In this document: positions 58,888-64,000 of the stretch, in pieces
How the letters are laid out: each line of letters starts with the position of its first letter
How positions within the stretch are numbered: the stretch's first letter is position 1
Assembly (NCBI GenBank): GCA_963807735.1
Contig: CAWEDI010000047.1
Coordinates: 1-64,000, forward strand
From: Roseiarcus sp963807735
Lineage (GTDB): Bacteria; Pseudomonadota; Alphaproteobacteria; Rhizobiales; Beijerinckiaceae
DNA: 64,000 nucleotides
Direction: 5' to 3'
Program-made: the position numbers and the translations under genes
The notes under the pieces: generated by a model
Database searches by the model: none
What the model saw: only the letters and a program-made list of their open reading frames with translations
Told to the model about the DNA's origin: nothing

Positions 58888-60189
58888 TCACGCCGCACGG
58901 TGTCCGCGTCGGTTTTCGTCCGCGGCGCGCGGGAGGCGCTGCGCCACGGGGGCCGCTTCCACGCCCGGTGGGGTCGAAGAGACATCCTCTCCAACCGATC
59001 GCCGCTTCATCATGCGCGGGATCAGCACGGGCAGATCGGCGAACGCGGGCAACTGATCGTCAAGTGCAAAGGCGGCGAAGCGACGCAATTTGAACAGCGA
59101 GCCCGCATAGGCGAGCGGACTCAGCGATCCGCGCCCTATTTGCTGCATCGCCGCAACCAGGTCGCGCGAAACGTGGCTCCAGCCGGCGCCGGCGGCGGCG
59201 CGCGCCATCGGCGTCGGCTCGCCGCGACTGAGCCGCCACTGGACGAAAGCAAGGTCGACGCCGGCCGCTTCGCTCAATCCTATCCATGTCCACGCCCGTG
59301 GATTGACGTCGAGCAACTTGTAACGGTGATCGCGGCAATCGTATTTGAACTCGACTTCAACCAGGCCGCGAAAGCGCAAGGCCGCCAGAAACCGTATCGC
59401 GGCGCTCTCGACCTCGGCGTTTTCGACGGTCTCGACGAAGGTGCTGGTGAAGCCGAAATCGACCGGATATTGCCGCGTCCGGCGCGCGACCAACGAAGCG
59501 ACCGGGAGGCCGTTGTCCCAGACGGCGGCGTAGGAGAACTGCGCTTCGCCGGCGCCGGGAATCAGCTCCTGAATGACGATCGCGTCGCCGCCGACAAGCG
59601 CTGCGGCTTCGTCATAGCGCGACAACAACGCGACGCGATCGTCGGCGCGCCAGGCCTTCGCCATGGTGAAGGCGTTGCGTCCTTTTCGGTAGGTCGGCTT
59701 CAGGATGACCGGGAACGGGATCGCCGCTGCGGCGACTTCGTCGCGATCGCGCGGATAGAACGACCAGGGATAGTCGACGCCCAGTTTCGCCGCGTGCTGA
59801 TAGGTGAGGCGCTTGTCGCTGGCGAAGCGGATCATCTCCCAACCCGGCGTGGTCAAGGCGAAGACATCGGCCAGGGCGGCTTGATTCTGCGCGACGAAAC
59901 GGACCTCCGCGTCGCCGCCGGCGAACAATGTCCAACCTTCGAGAGCGTGACGATGCGCCAATTCGAGCAACCAGGCGCTGGCCGAGTGCTCGTCGGGTCC
60001 GCCCCAAGTCAAGCTGCGGGCGACGAAGCGCGAGTATTTTGCGATCGGATGATCGTCGGTGACAAACCAAACCGGCACACCGCGCCGCCCCAGGCTGCGC
60101 GCAACGGCGAGACTGCCATGCGCGCCGCCAAGGATCAGCGCTCCCCGCTCGCGCGCCGCAGTCGAGGTGTCGCGCACGGAGACATCCAT
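58888..60189 (-). CDS. ATP-grasp domain ligase
   Basis: 433 residues. The N-terminal preATP-grasp part (GALILGGAHGSLAVARSLGRRGVPVWFVTDD) is followed by an ATP-grasp core: IPFPVILKPTYRKGR, VIQELIPGAGEAQFSYAAVWD, GLVEVEFKYDCRDHRYKLLDVNPRAWTWIGLSEAAG, with the nucleotide- and Mg-binding Glu and Asn of the fold in EVEFK and DVNPR. Such enzymes make amide or ester bonds from acyl phosphates (carboxylate-amine ligases). The C-terminal 60 residues are Arg-rich and disordered. It begins three bases after the FAD-protein gene, so the two act in one pathway. Confidence 0.88.
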   Translation of the reverse strand: MDVSVRDTSTAARERGALILGGAHGSLAVARSLGRRGVPVWFVTDDHPIAKYSRFVARSLTWGGPDEHSASAWLLELAHRHALEGWTLFAGGDAEVRFVAQNQAALADVFALTTPGWEMIRFASDKRLTYQHAAKLGVDYPWSFYPRDRDEVAAAAIPFPVILKPTYRKGRNAFTMAKAWRADDRVALLSRYDEAAALVGGDAIVIQELIPGAGEAQFSYAAVWDNGLPVASLVARRTRQYPVDFGFTSTFVETVENAEVESAAIRFLAALRFRGLVEVEFKYDCRDHRYKLLDVNPRAWTWIGLSEAAGVDLAFVQWRLSRGEPTPMARAAAGAGWSHVSRDLVAAMQQIGRGSLSPLAYAGSLFKLRRFAAFALDDQLPAFADLPVLIPRMMKRRSVGEDVSSTPPGVEAAPVAQRLPRAADENRRGHRAA

Positions 60190-60192
60190 CGG

Positions 60193-61443
60193 CTATCGCG
60201 CCAGATGGTAGGCGAGATCGCCGTCGGCGCCGACGTGCGACAGCTTGCCGGCCGGCGCGATGGCGCGCGACACGGCGCGCGCGGCGAAGGCGCCGCCGGC
60301 GATGAACCGCAGCAACGGACCGAAGCTCGACACCGCGCTGGCGCCGACGAAATGCAGGCCGGACGCGCTCGATTCCAGCCCGGTCGTCAGCACCGGCGAG
60401 CCGTCGCGCTGCACGATCGCCCCGAGAAGATCGGGGGCCCAGAAGCCGAGCTTGGCGATGTCGATCTTGTAGCCGGTCGCCAACAGCACATGATCGAAGG
60501 TCGCCGATCCCTCGGATAGCGTCAGTTCGATCCGGTCGCCGCGTTCAGCCCAAGTTGCGATCTCGACGCCCGCCCTCACGCGCACGGGCGCGAACCTGGG
60601 CAGCAGCCATCCGGCGGCGCCGGCTTTCAAGCTCGCCGCGCTGACCGCCTCCCGGATCGATCTTGGCAAGCCGTGGATAAAACCAGGCGCTTCGACAAGC
60701 CAATTCAGCGGAAAGCGCCCGACAGCCGACGGCGCGGTCAGGATCGGCGCCAATCCCGCCTTGGCGATCGCCGCGAGCGGAGCCGCAGGCGCGCCCGCGC
60801 CCAACCAGCGGATCGGGCCGCGGCAGATCAATTCCGGTTCGGCGCCCGCCTCGGCGAGCAACGCCGCGCTCTCGCAGGCGCTTTGTCCGCGTCCGATCAC
60901 GGCGACCCGTTTCCCGCGGAATTTCGCCAGATCGTCGTGGTCGAACGTGTGCGTGACCAGCGCCGCCGGCGCGCCCGCGAAAACCTCGGGTCGGAATTGC
61001 TGGTTCGCCAGTCCCGTGGCGATGACGACGCGCCGGGTGGTGATTGCCTCGCCGTCTTCCGCTATCAAGCGGTAGCCCGCGCCTGCGGCTTCGATGCGGA
61101 CGATTTTGCGCCGGTCGAGATCGCGCGCCGCCTGCGGATGCAGCCAATCGCCGTAGTCGAGGAACGTCTCCAGAGGCAGCGGGTCGGCGCGGGGGAGGCC
61201 GCGGCTTGCAACAAAAGCGTCGAGCGATAGCGCCCGAGCCGGGTCGGCAATCGAAGTCGCGCCCCACGGCGAGCGCAGTTTCATGCCTTTCGGCATATTA
61301 CGACGCCAGAACGACAACGGCTCGCCAAACACCCGCGCCGCGACGCCGAGCGGTTTCAGGTGAGCTGCGACCGCCAGCCCGTAAGGCCCCGCGCCGATGA
61401 CGGCCGCTTCACAGTCCTGACCTGCCATCGACGCTGCGATCAT
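60193..61443 (-). CDS. FAD-dependent monooxygenase-like oxidoreductase
   Basis: 416 residues from the ATG at 61443 with GGAAGGAGG seven bases upstream. Two nucleotide-binding motifs are AAVIGAGPYGLAVAAHLK (FAD) and VAVIGRGQSACESAALLAEAG (NADPH). The SFWRRNMPKGMKLRS segment and the FDHVLLATGYKIDIAKLGF end are like flavin-containing and N-hydroxylating monooxygenases (lysine/ornithine N-monooxygenase relatives). It may hydroxylate an amine or a ketone. It forms a pair with the ATP-grasp ligase, suggesting a small modified amino acid or peptide product. Confidence 0.85.
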   Translation of the reverse strand: MIAASMAGQDCEAAVIGAGPYGLAVAAHLKPLGVAARVFGEPLSFWRRNMPKGMKLRSPWGATSIADPARALSLDAFVASRGLPRADPLPLETFLDYGDWLHPQAARDLDRRKIVRIEAAGAGYRLIAEDGEAITTRRVVIATGLANQQFRPEVFAGAPAALVTHTFDHDDLAKFRGKRVAVIGRGQSACESAALLAEAGAEPELICRGPIRWLGAGAPAAPLAAIAKAGLAPILTAPSAVGRFPLNWLVEAPGFIHGLPRSIREAVSAASLKAGAAGWLLPRFAPVRVRAGVEIATWAERGDRIELTLSEGSATFDHVLLATGYKIDIAKLGFWAPDLLGAIVQRDGSPVLTTGLESSASGLHFVGASAVSSFGPLLRFIAGGAFAARAVSRAIAPAGKLSHVGADGDLAYHLAR

Positions 61444-61698
61444 CGACGCCTCCTTCCCGCTGAGCTGGGTCTTCAACCGGATCCGCCGCCGGCCGCAGCG
61501 ACTGGGCGCAGATTGTCATCGAAAAGTTTCTTGATTTGTAAGCGCGTCGCGCAATCCGGTTAACGGTCGTTAGCCGCTTCGCCTGGTGTCGCATCACACT
61601 TCGAAAGCCCGGCAATGCAAGGAACTTTCGCCTGCCTGCAACTGTTAAGCGGCGCACACGCGTTTGCCCATGAAAGCGTCATTTTGGATAGAGTAGCG

Positions 61699-62883
61699 AT
61701 GCCGCCCCAGCTTCTTCCGGTCCCACGCCTCATTGAATATTCGCGACGCGCGGTTGTGGCGATACCCGCCAGGGACGAGGCGGAGCGATTGCCGGCCTGC
61801 CTTGCCGCCCTCGCCGGCCAAGTGGATCGACTCGGCCGCCCGCTCCCGCCCGGCGCCTTCGGCGTCTTGGTGCTCGCCAACAATTGCAGCGACGATAGCG
61901 CCGCGGTCGCCCGGCGCTTTGCGGTCGAGGCGCTCTTCACGATGCGGGTGGTCGAAGCGCGGTTGCCGCGCGAACAATCCCATGCCGGCGGGGCGCGACG
62001 GATGGCGATGGATCTCGCGGAGGCGTGGCTTTGGGAATCTGAGGCCGACGATGGCGTGATCCTGACCACGGACGCCGACAGTCGCGTGGCGCCGGATTGG
62101 GTCTCGTCCACTCTCGACGCGTTCTCGCAAGGTGCGGACGCGGTGCTCGGACGCATCTCGCTCGACGAGGAGGGCGAGCGCCTCCCGGTTGCGCTGCATG
62201 TGCGCGGAAAGCTGGAGTCGGTCTACGAAGATCTGCTGACTGAAATGTCTGCGCGGCTCGACCCGCAAGACGGCAATCCTTGGCCGCATCACGCGACGAT
62301 CTCGGGGGCGAGCCTCGCCCTTAGCCGCGCCGCTTATTTGCGAGTCGGCCGTCTGCCGCGGGTGGCGCTCGGGGAGGACAAGGCGCTTGTCGCCGAATTG
62401 AGGCGCCACGACGCGCGCATTCGCTTCGCGCCCGACGTCGCCGTGGTCACTTCCGGGCGGACGGCCGGACGAGCGCCGGGCGGCGTCGCCGACACGCTGC
62501 GTCTTCGCAGCGCCGATCCCGCCGCCGTTTGCGACGAAGCGCTGGAGGCGTGCGCGACCGCGTTCAAACGCGCCCTGTGGCGCGGCCGTCTCCGCCGCGG
62601 GGGCGTCTCCGACGCCGGCCGGTGGCGAGCGGCGCTCAAAGTTCCCGTCGGCGCCGCGCGACAGGCGGCGGCCGCTTCGACCTTCGGCGTGGCCTGGGAG
62701 TTGATCGAGCAAGCCAGTCCCGTCCTGTCGCGTCGCGCGCTTGCGCCGGCGGATTTGCCGCGCCAGATCGAACTCGCGACACACCTTCTGCGGCGGTTGC
62801 AGGAACGCCTAGCGGCGTACGAGGACATCGAGTCGGTAGGCAGGGCGCCGGTCGTTGCAGACAACCTCGACGAGATGCTGTAG
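61699..62883 (+). CDS. GT2-family glycosyltransferase
   Basis: 394 residues from the ATG at 61699 (MPPQLLPVPRLIEYSRRAVVAIPARDEAERLP), with GGATAG upstream; an ATG at 61615 would add 28 residues but lacks a ribosome-binding site. It has a GT-A fold with LANNCSDDSAAVARR, the metal-binding DADSRVAPDWV, PWPHHATISGASLALSRAAYLRVG and GEDKALVAELRRHDARIRF, all typical of processive or polysaccharide GT2 enzymes. A single sugar or N-acetylhexosamine would be transferred from a nucleotide donor. It is convergent with and overlaps the methyltransferase gene by 75 bp. It is divergent from the FAD-protein gene. Confidence 0.85.
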   Translation: MPPQLLPVPRLIEYSRRAVVAIPARDEAERLPACLAALAGQVDRLGRPLPPGAFGVLVLANNCSDDSAAVARRFAVEALFTMRVVEARLPREQSHAGGARRMAMDLAEAWLWESEADDGVILTTDADSRVAPDWVSSTLDAFSQGADAVLGRISLDEEGERLPVALHVRGKLESVYEDLLTEMSARLDPQDGNPWPHHATISGASLALSRAAYLRVGRLPRVALGEDKALVAELRRHDARIRFAPDVAVVTSGRTAGRAPGGVADTLRLRSADPAAVCDEALEACATAFKRALWRGRLRRGGVSDAGRWRAALKVPVGAARQAAAASTFGVAWELIEQASPVLSRRALAPADLPRQIELATHLLRRLQERLAAYEDIESVGRAPVVADNLDEML

Positions 62884-63393
62884 CCGAGCGATGAAAAGTT
62901 CGGCGGCTTCGTCGCCGGTCAGCGGATAGTTGGTTTCGCCCGTCCAATGGACAAGTATGACGGTTCCGCGCGGCGCGAGCGTCGCCGCGACCCGCTTGGC
63001 GAGCTCGGCGACATCGCCGGCGTCGAGATAGTAGACAACCTCCGACAGCAGGATCAGATCGAATTCGCCGGGCGGCCAAGCCTGCGGAACGAACATGTTG
63101 GCGAACGCGACGTTGCCCAGGTCGCGGCAACGGCGTTGCGCCTCGATCAGGGCCCCCGAGGCCGCGTCGACGGCGAGCAGGTTATCGCAGCGCGGCGCCA
63201 GTTGGCGGGTGAGCACCCCGATCGAGCAACCGATCTCAAGCCCGCTGGTGTAGCGGGCCTCCGGCAGCGCCGCGAGCGTATGCGCGTATTTGTCGCGCTC
63301 ATACGGGCTCGACGCAAACTTCCAGGGATCGGTGTCCGTCGCGTAGAGGTCCTCGAAATAATCGGGAGCGATGGTTTGATTGAGCCGGCTCAT
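62809..63393 (-). CDS. NodS-like SAM-dependent methyltransferase
   Basis: 194 residues. Family-specific opening SRLNQTIAPDYFEDLYATDTDPWKFASSPYERDKYAHTLAALP and SAM motif I LEIGCSIGVLTRQLAP, then VDAASGALIEAQRRC and FDLILLSEVVYYLDAGD. This is the NodS/NoeI-like group, whose best-known member N-methylates the glucosamine of lipochitooligosaccharides. The start overlaps the deacetylase stop by four bases. The two are adjacent to a GT2, so a deacetylated, N-methylated amino sugar is a plausible product, though unproven. Confidence 0.9.
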   Translation of the reverse strand: MSRLNQTIAPDYFEDLYATDTDPWKFASSPYERDKYAHTLAALPEARYTSGLEIGCSIGVLTRQLAPRCDNLLAVDAASGALIEAQRRCRDLGNVAFANMFVPQAWPPGEFDLILLSEVVYYLDAGDVAELAKRVAATLAPRGTVILVHWTGETNYPLTGDEAAELFIARLQHLVEVVCNDRRPAYRLDVLVRR

Positions 63394-64000
63394 TCCCCAC
63401 TCGCAATAAAGGTTTCGAACGGTCCGGAGAAACGCGCGAGATCGGCGGCCGAGAGACGAAAGCCGCCGGGATCGTCGGCGATCAAGCCGGTGACCTGCGA
63501 TCTATGCGCGGCGATGGCGCGTCGCTTTCGCGCGCGATGTTCATCGATCCGCAAACGAAAGCCGGCGGCGACAGGAGTGACGGGCGCGGCGGGGCTCAGC
63601 GCGGCGCCCCAGACCGAATATTCGTAGAGCGCCAAGCCGAGCTCGCGTTTCGCCGCCTGCGCCAGATGAAACGCGGCGACGTGATCGCAATGCGGGTCGT
63701 GGCGCCAGCTCACGAACAGCGCCGTCGCGTCAATTTTTCGAGCGACGATTTGAAGGCGCGCAACGGCGCGTCGCGCCGCCGCGCCGTCTTGCGGAACGAA
63801 ACGATCGGGCAGGCGCAAGAACTCGACATGACGCGGCGCGAGGCCGAGCGCAGCCACCGCGCGCCGCGCTTCGGCTTCCCGCAACGTGCGAAGGCGCGCG
63901 CGGGGGTAGGCGTGACTGCGCGGGTGCGATCCCGTCCCGTCGCTGACGATAACGACCCTTACCGCCCTGCCCTCGGCGCAGGCCGCCGCGATCAGGCCGC
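63390..64000 (-). CDS. PIG-L family N-deacetylase, truncated by the window edge
   Basis: The frame is open from the window edge to a stop at 63390 (203 full codons). The first visible residues GLIAAACAEGRAVRVVIVSDGTGSHPRSHAYPRARLRTLREAEARRAVAALG belong to the PIG-L/LmbE fold, just after the missing zinc motif HPDDE. The later histidine pair in SWRHDPHCDHVAAFHLA completes the zinc site. PIG-L enzymes remove acetyl groups from N-acetylglucosamine-containing molecules. It is translationally coupled to the NodS-like methyltransferase. Confidence 0.9.
   Translation of the reverse strand, partial: GLIAAACAEGRAVRVVIVSDGTGSHPRSHAYPRARLRTLREAEARRAVAALGLAPRHVEFLRLPDRFVPQDGAAARRAVARLQIVARKIDATALFVSWRHDPHCDHVAAFHLAQAAKRELGLALYEYSVWGAALSPAAPVTPVAAGFRLRIDEHRARKRRAIAAHRSQVTGLIADDPGGFRLSAADLARFSGPFETFIASGE

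Noticed and set aside
61615..64000. Assignment of nodC, nodS and nodB symbols
   Set aside because: The similarity is at family and functional level only; the deacetylase is PIG-L rather than NodB-type and no nod box or nodA is visible.

Overview
The window is chromosomal DNA of a high-GC alphaproteobacterium, most likely Hyphomicrobiales (Rhizobiales). The evidence is the uniformly GC-rich coding sequence, the carD-fdxA neighbourhood with its Lys/Ala-rich CarD extension, the rsfS-rlmH-envC-ctpA order, the etfB-etfA-hbd block, and the dominance of alphaproteobacterial protein families. No rRNA, tRNA, CRISPR array, transposase or phage gene was recognised. Genes are closely packed, and many neighbours overlap by an ATGA.

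Layout. 1-4300: an edge-truncated secreted protein, then a caspase-fold (C14) protein flanked by two AT-richer secreted proteins that share a C-terminal domain. 4368-6437: a MarR-GNAT fusion regulator with a palindrome at its start, a frameshifted HAD hydrolase, and a NucA/NucB-type nuclease-like protein. 6490-11363: the stress trio prkA-yeaH(DUF444)-spoVR, with prkA carrying three apparent frame disruptions. 11675-18896: a ClC channel, carD, fdxA, a helicase-related protein without its helicase part, and murJ. 18928-27356: a ferredoxin-reductase-type flavoprotein, a thioesterase/SnoaL pair divergent from an XRE regulator plus a PEP-mutase-like lyase, an AAC(3)-I-like acetyltransferase, and hbd-etfA-etfB. 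27459-32312: two tandem S41 proteases, envC, rlmH and rsfS, followed by an AT-rich TPR membrane protein (32620-33963). 34081-38441: a glycosyltransferase-MarR-OmpR-EnvZ-cupin run. 38710-42685: a capsule-type protein, pseudouridine kinase and glycosidase, and a membrane protein. 42765-47077: an alpha/beta hydrolase with a benzoate-CoA ligase, exonuclease III, and a GhrA-like reductase.

The most distinctive block is 47206-56717. Nine genes on the minus strand, several overlapping and preceded by a plausible sigma-70 promoter, encode a PotABCD-type importer together with a CrtI/PDS-like FAD oxidoreductase, a membrane di-iron desaturase/hydroxylase, a TIM-barrel isomerase/epimerase, a class II aldolase and a Rieske oxygenase. 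This looks like an uptake-coupled oxidative catabolic pathway for a substrate I cannot name. After a DUF72 gene and pobA (58875), the window ends in a small-molecule/glycan block: an ATP-grasp ligase, an FAD monooxygenase-like protein, a GT2 glycosyltransferase, a NodS-like methyltransferase and a PIG-L deacetylase cut by the edge. The last three resemble the functional set used to build and decorate lipochitooligosaccharides, though nothing shows that product here.

Three copies of a roughly 105-bp palindromic repeat (ends GCGAGCGAAGCGAAGC and its complement) lie in intergenic spaces. Two of them sit between convergent genes.
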